64,000 nucleotides of DNA. Origin: Emiliania huxleyi CCMP1516. Lineage: Eukaryota > Haptophyta > Isochrysidales > Noelaerhabdaceae. The translations under genes were made by a program, and so were the position numbers. This document shows positions 41,601-50,996 of the stretch, one piece after another. The notes below the pieces were generated by a model. The model saw only the letters and a program-made list of their open reading frames with translations, searched no databases and had not been told where the DNA came from. Each line of letters opens with the position of its first letter. Positions within the stretch are counted from its first letter, which is position 1. The stretch covers positions 62,001-126,000 of the forward strand of contig NW_005201192.1 of the NCBI RefSeq assembly GCF_000372725.1, in the 5' to 3' direction.

Positions 41601-43137
41601 GGCGGCATGTCGTCCTCGAGCGCCTTGGCCGCCGCTGCGGACGCCGCCTCGGCCGCCTTGGCCGCCTCCTCCGGCTTGAAGCCCTTGCTGACTGCGTCGG
41701 CGGCAGCCTTGGCCGCCGCCTCGGCTGCCTCGGGCGGCATGTCGTCCTCGAGCGCCTTCGCCGCCGCAGCAGACGCCGCCTCGGCCGCCTTGGCCGCCTC
41801 CTCCGGATCGAGGCCTTTGCTGACCGCGTCGGCGGCAGCCTTGGCCGCCGCCTCGGCGACCTCGGGCGGCATGTCGTCCTCGAGCGCCTTCGCCGCCGCA
41901 GCAGACGCCGCCTCGGCAACCTTGGCCGCCTCCTCCGGCTCGACGCCCTTGCTGACTGCGTCGGCGGCAGCCTTGGCCGCCTCCTCGGCGACCTCGGGCG
42001 GCATGTCGTCCTCGAGCGCCTTCGCCGCCGCAGTGGACGCCGCCTCGGCCGCCTTGGCCGCCTCCTCCGGCTTGAAGCCCTTGCTGACTGCGTCGGCGGC
42101 AGCCTTGGCCGCATCCTCGACGACCTCGGGCGGCATGTCGTCCTCGAGCGCCTTCGCCGCAGCAGCCGACGCTGCCTTGGCCGATTGGGCTGACGTATCC
42201 TTGTGTTTGCTCGGGCTTCCCTTGTCTCCTCCTCCGCCTCCCCACCATCCCCAAAGGCCGCTGATATCCGGCATTTTGAAGCCTGGTTCCCCACCTGAGC
42301 TTCGCGGTGCCGCTGCTGGCTTAGGGGGTGCTGACCAACCTCGACCAGCGACGGTAGGACCCGTACTTTTCGTTTGGCCTTTGTCCTTTGGCTTGCTATC
42401 GTTGCCTCTGCTTCCTTTGCCTCCGCCTCCCCCTCCCCACCATCCCCAAAGGCCGCTGACGTCTGGCATTTTGAAGCCCGGTTCCCCACTTGAGCTTCGC
42501 GGCGCCGGCAGGGAAGGAGCTGGTGCTGGCCAACCTCGACCAGCGACGTTAGGAATCGAACTTTTCTTTTGGCCTCCACCGTCGCTAGGACCGGCCGGAC
42601 CACTGCCGCCCGCTTCTCCTCCGCCACCGCCGTTTCGGCCTGCGCCTCCCCACCATCCCCAAAGGCTGCTGATGTCCGGCATCTTGATGCCTTCACCTTG
42701 CGGGCTTCTCGGTGTGAGCTGAGGTGATGACCACCCACGACCCGCAACCTGAGGATGCGACCCCCCCTTCCCGCTCCCTTTCCCCTCCTCGCCAAAGAGT
42801 AGGTCGCGAGAAGTGGCGGGTGAAGACGGTTTAGGCTCGGTGTACGCGACGGCACCAGCGCAAAGCCCAACCACGCCTAGTACGCCGAGCACCAGCGGCA
42901 GCTTGCTGCCCGTCGACGCCGCTCCACCTGCACCGGCAGGGCCATCGTAAGCTTCGAGACATCTGGGCTCCTGTCAAGCGTCTAGCATAGTAGCAGATCA
43001 GATACACGTTTCACCTGCGGCCGGCGGCGCAGAGCTGCTGGCGATCTGATACCAGGCGTCCGAGGTGGCGCTGCCTCCGGCGGCGCCGCCAGCTGCGCCC
43101 CCGGCGGCGCCCCCCCCCCTGGGAACGAGTTCGGCAT
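32693..43137 (-). CDS. Giant alanine-rich repeat membrane protein (about 3,466 residues)
   Basis: Exon 1 (43137-43015) and exon 2 (42970-32693) join in phase across a 44-nt GT-AG intron (CAG|GTGAAA, GACAG|GAG). A short basic N-tail precedes one membrane segment (KLPLVLGVLGVVGLCAGAVA). Next come three copies of a motif, VAGRGW ... FKMPDISGLWGWWGGGG. Then follow about 39 tandem 44-residue repeats (consensus halves EEAAKVAEAASAAAAKALED and DMPPEVVEEAAKAAADAVSK, then GVDP), one Cys domain, about 22 more repeats, and three Cys-domain copies. The Cys domain (117-residue period) runs from EMKQELAAW through CETPECQAANPTWKEALVAP to FDLCE. Repeats predict amphipathic helices broken at PP and GVDP, giving a rod or superhelix. 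No family recognised; surface, scale or adhesion protein is a guess. An alternative exon 1 from 43168 would use another frame. Confidence 0.85.
32708..33690 (-). repeat. Three tandem 351-bp units encoding the C-terminal Cys domain
   Basis: Units of 351 bp (117 codons), almost identical in DNA; differences include AEGEAAINK preceded by SAEG versus VAEG, KPYAFK versus KPYSFK, and NDNG versus NGNG. Linker sequence between units is DAAVDERSLPMSSTPTSSAA. Each unit has about four Cys, two of them in CETPEC. Confidence 0.92.
33765..36600 (-). repeat. 132-bp tandem array, block 1 (about 21-22 units)
   Basis: Direct repeats with a 132-bp period, easily followed by the recurring GGCGGCATGTCGTCCTCGAG (or GGCGGCATGTCCTCCTCGAG). 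Variation is mostly E/D, V/A/L and GVDP/GLEP/GAEP/GFKP swaps. Confidence 0.93.
36606..36975 (-). repeat. Fourth, internal copy of the Cys domain
   Basis: A Cys-domain copy embedded between the two 132-bp arrays. It and its upstream junction (PPEDIAKAAEKAAASAAPSL, then PPCGPG) are essentially the same as at 33690-33765. This indicates that a whole repeat-plus-domain segment was duplicated. Confidence 0.9.
36976..42175 (-). repeat. 132-bp tandem array, block 2 (about 39 units)
   Basis: Continuous direct repeats of the same 132-bp unit as block 1, with no in-frame stop over 5.2 kb. The outermost unit at 42110-42175 is the most divergent (VVEDAAKAAADAVSKGFKPE). Confidence 0.93.
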
Positions 43138-44659
43138 TGTGCTTGCCGTCGCCTGCCTCCGTGTCCATCGTATGCGTTCAGGCGGCGTCGGCCATCCCCC
43201 GAATACTCGAGTTGAAAGCGCGCCCTACGAGGGATTGAATCCGCAATTGGAAATTCAGGGGTGTCTGCGGGTACGGGTGGCCCCGCGTGCGTACGTACTT
43301 TTAGCGTACGGGGAGAAAAGGGAGAGGGGGTTGTGTTCTCTAGGCCCCTAAGGGCCCTACGCGCGGCGTGAGAGCTCGGAAGCGAGCTTTGCGCGGCGAT
43401 CGAGGAAGGATGGCGCGGTTCACCCCCTCTCCGACCTCCGCACGGACTTGTGGGAACCGCCCGAGGCGAGCTCCAAAGTCGCCGCGCTCTGCACATGGCA
43501 GCATTTCTGCATGGCACTCCCAGCACCTTCTGCGGCGCCGTGTCACCCATTCCACATGGCTGCAGAAACAGTAATACACCCTCCCAATGACCCAACCCGC
43601 AACACAAGGGTGCTCGCCTCCAGCACCCAGATGGAGTGCAGCCTCGGCGAGCCAGACACGACCCTCTCGCCCCTCCCGCCACGCGCGAGCCTCTGCAGCA
43701 ATGCGCGCAACTTAGCGTCTCATGGCCCGTGGCCGCAGGTTGCTGCTGCTGTGCGCCGACTGCGCGCTCTCTGCCGGCCGCCAGCGTGGGCCATGCATCC
43801 TACTACCTCAGGAACGCAGTGCCGAGCACCCGAGGCGGCGAGCTGCATGTGAGGGGCGGCTGTGGCCACAGCAGGTTTCAATAGACGGACCTCAAAGCTT
43901 GCCGTCGGCGTGCTGTCGTGGCGATAGCACAAGACCGCTGCAGAGGAGCCGAGTGCAGTGGCCAGAGGCTACCTGGGTCACCAAGTGGTAGCCCTTGCCC
44001 ATTCTGAGCAGGGCTGTGCTTTGGTGGGGTTGTGCTTGAGCGTGTGTGAAGTGGGAGTGCGTGCCGGCGGTGTCTGTGGGTGAATCAGGCGTGTGTGAGG
44101 CTTCAGATCCGTGGTATGAGCCAGAGCGAGCTTCATCGCCCAAAATAAGGACGGTTTGGGACAGCTCAGACTTGATACTGATGGGCCTTGGCCAGGAGAG
44201 CGGCAGGGAAGGCGAGGTGGTGAGCTGGGAAGCCGCTTCGTCGGCACCTGGACGTGTCGCGATGTGAAGTGCCAAGCTGCCAACAAGTACTACTTGCGGC
44301 TATTGCTCCAAACTTCGGGAGAGAAGGCCTACATATTATGACTGCATCCATGCGCCTGGTGTATGAGGGCTGTGGATCAGGACATATCATGGTCGGTGGC
44401 GCCGGTAATGCGCTCCGGAAAGCCCTCACAATTGGCTCGGAGATGGGGTCCACCGGGGACAATCTCGGAGCCCTCTCCGTGGCATCACGAGCCGGTGTGA
44501 GCTTAAAGACCCGAGATAAGTGCGGTCTGGGACAGCTCAGGCTTGCTACTGATGGGCCTGGGCCATGAGAGCGACAGAGAAGGCGAGGTGGTGAGCTGAG
44601 AGCAGGAAATAGCGCTTCGTGGCACTTGCTTCGCGACATCGCGACAAGGTCACACGCGG

Positions 44660-44872
44660 ACTCTCCAGCCTCGAGTCTATCGAGCTCCCCTCGCGCAAGG
44701 ACCACATTTCTGACTCCCACTCCGATCATTTGCCTACAGGTCATGTTGTTGCTCAGGTCCACTCTCTCTTCGAACACTCGCTCGTGCCTCTACGGATGAT
44801 GCCGGCGCTGGGGTCCCCTTCGGATGCATCGTGACATCTGACAACTGGCTTTCCACTGGTTCGTCCTCCTCG
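44660..44872 (-). mobile_element. Internal fragment of retroposon family B ORF
   Basis: Nearly identical to 6330-6530 (encodes LSDVTMHPKGTPAPASSVEA and neighbours). Ends at the GGAAGTA that later served as an insertion target. Confidence 0.8.
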
Positions 44873-44878
44873 GAAGTA

Positions 44879-45121
44879 AAAAAGAAAGAAAGAAAACAGA
44901 CACGCCAAACGAGGGATGGGAAGTAAAAAGAAAGAAAACAGGCAACCCAAGGGAGGGATGGGAGGACGGTACGCCGCCACCACACAGGGATTTTAGGGGA
45001 GAAGTGTGGTGTTAGCCGTCGCCCACCCTCGGGCGTCTACCACTTCCTATCTCTCTCCGCAGTTTATCACCAATTCTTGCAGCGACCTTCATGCCACCTC
45101 GCATTCTTCTCACTCTCGTCG
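44879..45121 (-). mobile_element. Two nested 5'-truncated family B retroposons at one target site
   Basis: A short copy (44879-about 44917) follows GGAAGTA. A second copy (44926-45121) is flanked by the 11-bp direct repeat GATGGGAAGTA at 44915-44925 and 45122-45132. Both carry the AAGAAAG tail and the CAACCCAAGGGAGGGATGGG-type 3' UTR. The second extends into the ORF's 3' end. Confidence 0.8.
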
Positions 45122-45359
45122 GATGGGAAGTAGGTTTGAGTTCATAGCGTGCCGAAATTCTTTTTCAGAGGTGTAATGAAGAGCCATCAGGCTCCTCTCC
45201 TCGAGAGAAGGCGATACAAAGAGCGGGAGAAAAAAGCCGCGGGACGTTTACCTACACTAAGCGAGTACCCGGGTACCTGAGGGGAAAGCCAATTGTCCAT
45301 GAGTCCATGAGTGCACGTCATCAACAAAGCCAATCGCTCAGCCTGACGCGACCGGTGTA

Positions 45360-45899
45360 ATGAAGAGGGGCCATCACGCCATCAGGCTCCTCCTCCTCCT
45401 CTCCTCCTCCTCTCCATCGTCCAGCCTGACGCTCGGACGCGTCAGGGCGCTGCGTGCTCTCGGCGAGCGGTCGATCCAATTTGCACGCGACGGCCACTAC
45501 GACCGCGCAGAGGCGCTACAACGGAGGGTTCTGAATGGGATGCAAAAGCACGGGCACCCAGACATCGCAACCGCCCTGAACAATCTCGCCGACACCTGTT
45601 ACCTTCAGGGCGCCCTCGAGGAGGCGGAGAGACTGCAGCGCGAGCTGTGGAGTTTTCAGCGCGAGCGCTTGGGTGACGGGCATCCTCAGACGCTCAAGGT
45701 GATGGGCATCCTCCTTCCCGTCACACTGACGGCTCAGGGCCGCTTCGCCGAAGCCATGGGCTTGTGCTCCGAGGCGGGGTCGCAGATGGACGAGCACCTA
45801 GGAGAAATGCACCCACACACCATCGCGGCTGCGGCGCTGCGCGAGGTCTTGGCGGCGCATGTACAGGGCACCTTTGAGGCCGCCCCCCGCCACCCATGA
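45360..45899 (+). CDS. Secreted or targeted TPR (kinesin-light-chain-like) protein
   Basis: A 179-residue protein with a hydrophobic N-terminus (RLLLLLSSSSPSSSLTLG) that could be a signal peptide. It is followed by about three tetratricopeptide repeats of the kinesin-light-chain type: DGHYDRAEALQRRVL...HGHPDIATALNNLADTCY; GALEEAERLQREL...LGDGHPQTLKVMGI; GRFAEAMGLCSEA...LGEMHPHTIAAA. Such repeats are protein-protein interaction scaffolds. The protein ends shortly after the third repeat and may be a partial member of a larger algal TPR family. The ATG at 45360 also lies in the 5' duplication noted at 45173. Confidence 0.7.
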   Translation: MKRGHHAIRLLLLLSSSSPSSSLTLGRVRALRALGERSIQFARDGHYDRAEALQRRVLNGMQKHGHPDIATALNNLADTCYLQGALEEAERLQRELWSFQRERLGDGHPQTLKVMGILLPVTLTAQGRFAEAMGLCSEAGSQMDEHLGEMHPHTIAAAALREVLAAHVQGTFEAAPRHP

Positions 45900-47001
45900 C
45901 CTGCCCTGCCCGCTCTGGCTGAACCTGCCTCTGGCGCGTAGGCTCTGTACTCGGCACCGCCGCCGATCTGAAGAGCCTCGAGTGTTTACTGCATGTTTGC
46001 TTTGGCGGCAGGGCAGCTCGTTCACCTTCTATTGCATGGCGAGCGGCATCGGTGTGTCAGTAGATGGTGCCCGGTGCCGGCTGCAATGTCTTAGGACGCC
46101 GGCCAAAGAAAAAGGTACGGCGGTTCCCCGGCGGGATCAGAGGCAGACCGTGCACTGTACTCTGATTACCCTCTTCCGCATATACGCGTTGGTCGGTGGT
46201 CCCTTTAATTCCCCCCCGGGCAGGTGTATGTTATTTTTGCTTGGGGCGGCACTCATGACGGGGTAGGTAGGGTAGGGTCTGGGCCCTCCCGTCGGGTTTT
46301 TCCCTCTCTCACGCTGGAATTTTCAGAAAAAGAATTTTTCCGCCCAAATCACGATGTCAACCCTCCCCAAGTCGTTGATCTGGGGTGCTTGTAGGGCTTG
46401 AGAGTGGCCTGCCATGTCACAGGAAGGACTGTGGTTGCAGGATAGTACCACCAACCATCACTTTAGTTGGTATAGTACCCCACCTTCACCCACGCCGTGA
46501 TTTCTTTTTTAGTTTCCCATAAGTAAGGTAGGTAGGTAGGTAGGTAGGTAGGGGCAGGGCAGGGGCCGGTCAGTTTTTTGCAGAATTTCATCATGAGTGC
46601 CGCCCAAGCAAAAATAACATACACCTGCCCCGGGGAGAATAGTCGGAACGATCGGCATCGGGGTGTCTTTTGACTTGTGCGTGTGTTGTGAGATTGCCAA
46701 ATTGCAAATCTGAAATCAAAACATAACAATAAAAAAGATCAAAGTCAAACTCTGAGACGAAGTCTGAGGGAGATAGAGCCGTGTATCTAATATCTTCTCA
46801 TACTGAGAGTGCCATGGAGAGTGCCCATGTCGCGCATATGTGCCCGTCCACATGCTCCACAAGCAAATGCACATGTAGTTAAATAAATAAGGAGAGGAAA
46901 TTCATGCCGAGAGGTAGAATACGTCGCGGACAGAGCGACGCAGCGGCGTCCATCAACACGCACCCAGACCGTCGACCGCCGCCCCCCGGCCCCCTTAGGC
47001 C
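45900..47001. other. Intergenic with inverted-repeat element
   Basis: Includes a TIR-bounded element (46216-46634) and an AT-richer stretch 46640-46920. The piece 46743-46759 resembles the flank of repeat D. No gene recognised. Confidence 0.5.
46216..46634. mobile_element. Non-autonomous element with about 43-bp inverted ends
   Basis: 46216-46258 (CCCGGGCAGGTGTATGTTAT and on to GCGGCACTCATGA) and 46591-46634 are near-perfect reverse complements. GGTAGGTA-type microsatellite tracts lie just inside both ends. The interior of about 330 bp has no ORF. Confidence 0.7.
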
Positions 47002-48208
47002 TCACATCTCCGCGCTGGGCAGGTGGTTGCCGGGCAGCGTGTTGCCGAGCGAAGCGCGGCTGCGGCGCGCGGTGACGCCGGTGCGGTTGCGCCAGAAGAG
47101 CTCCGCCTCGCTCGCCGGCCGGTCGCTGGTGAGCTTGCGGTAGTAGTCGCACAGCACGCGGACGGTCTTCTCGACGCTCGGGTGGCCGCTCGCCTGCGTG
47201 CTGGGGAGCGGGTCACCTCTACCGCGAAGTCGGGAGCAGGGAGGGAGGCGGAGGCTCGCCGCGTGCACGGCGGTGAGCCACTGCAGCTGGAAGTCAAAGA
47301 CGGCGAGCTGCTTCTCCTTCTTCGGGATGAAGCCCGCGCGCGTGCCGCTGTGGCAGTGCAGGCAGCGGATCACCTGAGGGCGGGCAGCGGTCTCAGCGAG
47401 GTCAAGGGCTTGGCGATCGATCCGCCGGCGGTAGCGCCTTGAAGATGAGCTTCTTCACGAGCGGCGCCTCCGAGTTGGCCACGTACACCAGGTGCCGCAG
47501 CACCTCGCCCGCATCAGAGAAGAGGTACGCAGACGCCATCTCGTCCAGCCAGTCAAAGTGGTCAAAGTAGAGCGGCCAGCTGTGCTCCACCAGCGCGCCG
47601 TAGCAGCCCGCGCACGCCGGCGGGTGCGGCCACCGCTTGAGCTCCTCCTTGATCGTCATCGCGTTGGAGCCGCCAGGCCGCATCAGGTTCCGCTGCGCGA
47701 GCGGCGCAGCCTTCGCCGGCAGGGCTCCGCCTGCCCTCCCTGCCGACGCTTCCTTCCTGCGGCAGGCATGCCCTGCAGGCTCCTTTGCCGGCTCGTCACA
47801 ACCGTGCGCCGCCGCCGCCTCCTCGCGCGCCTTGCGAGCCGCGAGAAGCGCCTTCGACTTCTCTCGCACAGGGTCCGGGATGCCCTCCGCCTCCATTCGC
47901 TCGGCGCGGGCGACCCGCTCCTGCACCTTGGCCTTGGCCTTGGCCCACTCGCGCGCCTCCCAATCACGCACAACGCTCTTGTTCTGCTCGCGGAGGATGT
48001 GCACGAGCTGGCGATATCCAGTCTTTGGATCGAGCGATGTCGCGGCTTCGGAGGCGGACGCTTTTGGTGTCGACGGTGGCGAGGACGGCAGAGAGGATGG
48101 CGGCGCTGACGGTGAGACACGGCGACGGCGACGGCGTTCGCTGATGAAAAGGGCGAGAACCACGGCGCTCGTAGCGGAGACGAGCACCAGCGATCGGCCC
48201 ATGTACAT
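47002..48208 (-). CDS. Unknown single-span membrane protein with CXXC and CXXCH motifs
   Basis: Predicted 358 residues in three exons (48208-47438, 47373-47260, 47193-47002), all phase 0, both introns GC-AG. Starts considered: 48208 or 48202. An N-terminal membrane segment (SLVLVSATSAVVLALFIS) is followed by a basic stop-transfer RRRRRR, a long charged helical region, then ACAGCYGALVEHSWPLYFDH, a helical segment, and IRCLHCHSGTRAGFIPKKEK. The two Cys pairs could bind zinc, and CLHCH also fits the CXXCH heme-attachment pattern, but one motif is not evidence of a cytochrome. The second intron is 66 nt and stop-free, so retention cannot be excluded. No family recognised. Confidence 0.6.
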
Positions 48209-48969
48209 AACCGGCTTCAGTTGCCCGGGCGGGAAGAGGTTTGGTGATCTGTGATCTGTAAGGTCCGCCCGCAGGCGCATTTTGTTGTATACCGAGGCGG
48301 TGCCCGGTGCCGAACCTGTCGGACCTTAAGACAGCATTGTAGATCCCTGGGCGAGGGTGGTGGCGGTTTGGTATCTAGATACAGGCGATACAGGCACCCC
48401 AGTCACACTGTTCGGTCCATGAATTCTTTTTAGGTGAACTGTGCCGGAGCATCCTCCACCCGTGCCCAGTGTTGTCGATCCACGCCCCCCTGGCCGCCCC
48501 TTGGCTCCTCCACGTTCATCTCCGATGCCAGTGTGCAGCGACTGCAGTGTCCAAGTGAGCAGTGTTGTGCTTGCTGCTGTGTGTTTGTGCTGTACTCGAG
48601 TATCTCCGAGATAGTATCTGTGTCGTTGCACCCTTGTGTGCAGTGTGGGCACTTGCACTACGAACATTATTTTGCGTTCCGTGGCACGTTTTTCTGAATA
48701 GCAGGGAGGGAGATCATCATAATCTCGTGTGTTGGTGCGATCGCGGCTCTTCGCGCATCGCAGCTGTTGTCGCTCTACTTTGTGTACACCTGTGTACTCA
48801 CAGAGAAGGTGGTACATTTTAGAGAGACAGAGTAGTAATCGCGAGCGCATCGATTATACAATCCACACAAGCACAACGTCACGAGCGAAAAAAAGCGCGG
48901 CATCAGGATTCAGGGCCGTCCCCGCTCCCGGAGGGTCCCGCTTGCCGCTTCTCCCCCTCTCTGACTCCC
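48209..48969. other. Intergenic, no feature recognised
   Basis: Upstream region of the membrane protein gene and 3' flank of the recombinase-like gene. Nothing identified. Confidence 0.4.
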
Positions 48970-50996
48970 CTAGTGACTCCCTTCCAACGAGTCCATCGCA
49001 CTTCGCACGACGCGCCACGAGTACGACTGGAGTCTGGGCCGACCAGCCGCCTCAAGGGTTGCCGTCGCGGAGCCCCCAGCCAACGCGTAGTGTGCGAAGT
49101 ACTCGCCCTTCTTCCGCTTGAACGTCACCTGCATCCTGCAGAGCGCCCGGAACGCGCCCTCGGTCTGCGCGCCGCCCAGCTCGTTGTCCATGTCGATCCG
49201 CAAGTCGCTCATCCGAAGCGGCGGTACCTCGTGCCTGCCGCATCGCGCGTCAGGGCTCGGGGTGAGGAGTGAGGCCGAGACGCCTCCGGCGGCATCGATC
49301 CGCGTCCTACGCGTCGCTTCACGCCCCCTCCCCTCGCCTCCCGGGCGCCTTCCACCTCACCCGTGTCCCTCATCGCAACAGGCGCCCGCCCCGCTGGCCC
49401 TCGGGCGCCCTCCAACCCACCGTGCCTACGGGTGCCGCTGGCGGTGGGTGCGCACCAGTGACTGGTAGTGTTCGCGAGGTCGTCCGCGTCGTTCATCGTC
49501 ATCCCGGGCCGGCAGCCGGTCTGCCTCGCGAGGCACACGTACGCGCTCATGCTGAAGGCCACGTTCACCTCGAAGGGCTCGGAGAGGTGCGCGTCCTGCA
49601 GCAGGTACTCCCCCGCCTGGAACAGGTGCTGCTTCGTGCACGGGCGGGTCGTCCCCGCGCGCAGCTCCGCTTCCACCTGCCGGGTCGCGTCCGCGCTCGC
49701 CTTCGCGCTCGCCGCCTGCTGCTGCTCCACGCCCTCGCCTCGCGCGACGCTCGCCTGCGCCGCCGCCTGTCCCGCTCCCCTCCCAGCCTTCTCTGCAACC
49801 TGTCGCATCCCGCCGCCGCCGCCGTCGAAGATCCCCATCACGCGCCGCGTCACCCAGTGCCAGTACTGCCTCGCGTCGGCCGGCATCGCGGGCCACAGCT
49901 CGCGCCAGACGTGGTTCTTCATGTGCTGCAGTGCGACGTACACCGTGTTCGAGCCCCGGCCGCTGCGCACCGTCGCCTCCGCCTGTCCCGCCGACTGCTC
50001 CTCGGCCAGGTGCCACTTACACGCCCTCGACTCGACGATCCGCGTCGTGGCCAGCCACTCGCCGAACTGCACCGTCCACCGCATGGTCGGGTGAAGGCCG
50101 CGGGAAGTGCGCTGCATCGGCACCGACAGGCTGTCCTCCGCCAGCTCTGCGAGGTACTCCCTCAGCAGGCGGCGCACCCACACGAGATGACGCGACAGCG
50201 TGGCGCTGTGTCGCGACAGCATCGGTGCGTCGTCGGGCCGCCTGGCCTCGCGCTGCTCGGCCTCGTCCCGCGTGCGAAGCAGCTCCATGGCGGCGCTGCG
50301 CCGCACCCTCCTCCGCCCCGGCCAGTTGAGGTCAGGGGCGGAGCCCGCCTGGCCGGTCGTCTCGGCGGAGCCCGCCTCGCCGGTCGTCTCGCTCGCCCCG
50401 CCGGCCGTCTCCCCCCGGGCGTTGTCCCACCTCATTAGTCTGGAGGCCGCCAAGCTCGCGCCGTCGCGGAGTGCCGCGTCGCCAGCGCCAGCGCGGGCGT
50501 GGTCTACCTCTGGCCCCGTGTCCGCCACCCTGCGCCACTGCTCGTCGTCGAGCACGTGCCAGTACCGGTCGCCCTCGAAGTTGGTGTACTGGACGCGGTG
50601 CACGAGCCGGCCGTCGGTGTCCTCCGTCCGCTCCATGATGGTCCCCGGCCACCACCTCTCCTCCCCCGAATCCTCCGCGAAGATCTCGACTCGCGTGCCC
50701 GTCTCGAGGATCACCTGACCCGCCTGCCTTGCTGCCTCATCCACCATGAGCCGCTTCCGGCGCGACTTGACCGGCTCCGGCGCCTTCGGCAGCAGGTAGT
50801 TGGGCCCGCTCTCCTCCACCGCCGCGAGCACGACGGACGCGCTCAGGTGCTCCACCGCCCCCTCCTCGTCCGGCGGCGGCTCGAACGCCCTCATTCCCGC
50901 CTCGCGCTCGCTCCTCTCGCGGGCCGATCGCTCGTGGTGGGCGTTACGCCGGTCGACGCCGTCCCCGCGGTGCTCCGCGGTCGCCGCCTGCGGCAT
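48970..50996 (-). CDS. Tudor-like plus tyrosine-recombinase-like (Crypton-type) ORF, probably truncated
   Basis: The frame from 50996 contains a Tudor/Agenet-like small barrel (GTRVEIFAEDSGEERWWPGT ... YWHVLDDEQWRRV). A helical region follows, then HLFQAGEYLLQDAHLSEPFE and TGCRPGMTMNDADDL, which resembles Box I (Arg) of tyrosine recombinases. A probable intron (about 49460 to 49222, acceptor GGCAG|GCACGAG) links to HEVPPLRMSDLRID and a beta-hairpin with lysines (MQVTFKRKKGEYFAHYAL), as expected for the next catalytic-fold elements. The frame ends before an HxxR or catalytic Tyr, so the recombinase would be incomplete or needs further exons. Best guess: remnant of a Crypton-like DNA transposon; a host gene is possible. 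Confidence 0.45.

Larger units (their letters stand above)
43169..45359. other. Intergenic region with duplicated blocks and retroposon pieces
   Basis: No gene recognised from 43169 to 44640. A block at 44151-44265 is repeated at 44523-44640 (shared GGGACAGCTCAG...CTGATGGGCC...GAGGTGGTGAGCTG). From 44660 on, fragments of retroposon family B are present. A 30-bp piece near 45173-45204 duplicates the 5' end of the next gene. Confidence 0.55.

Noticed and set aside
33629..42193. A 2,854-codon plus-strand frame rich in Arg, Leu and Gly across the repeat array
   Set aside because: Shadow of the 132-bp repeats. The minus-strand frame has the membrane anchor, intron with good sites and ordered domains; the plus frame is low-complexity only.
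43015..43168. ATG at 43168 (MDTEAGDGKHNAELV) as start of the giant gene
   Set aside because: Its frame does not connect to exon 2 with the good CAG|GTGAAA / GACAG|GAG splice sites; the frame from 43137 does. A length error in the 10-base G-run could reverse this.
47340..47373. CLHCH as proof of a c-type cytochrome
   Set aside because: A single CXXCH in an otherwise unknown protein is expected by chance and no heme-protein fold is visible.
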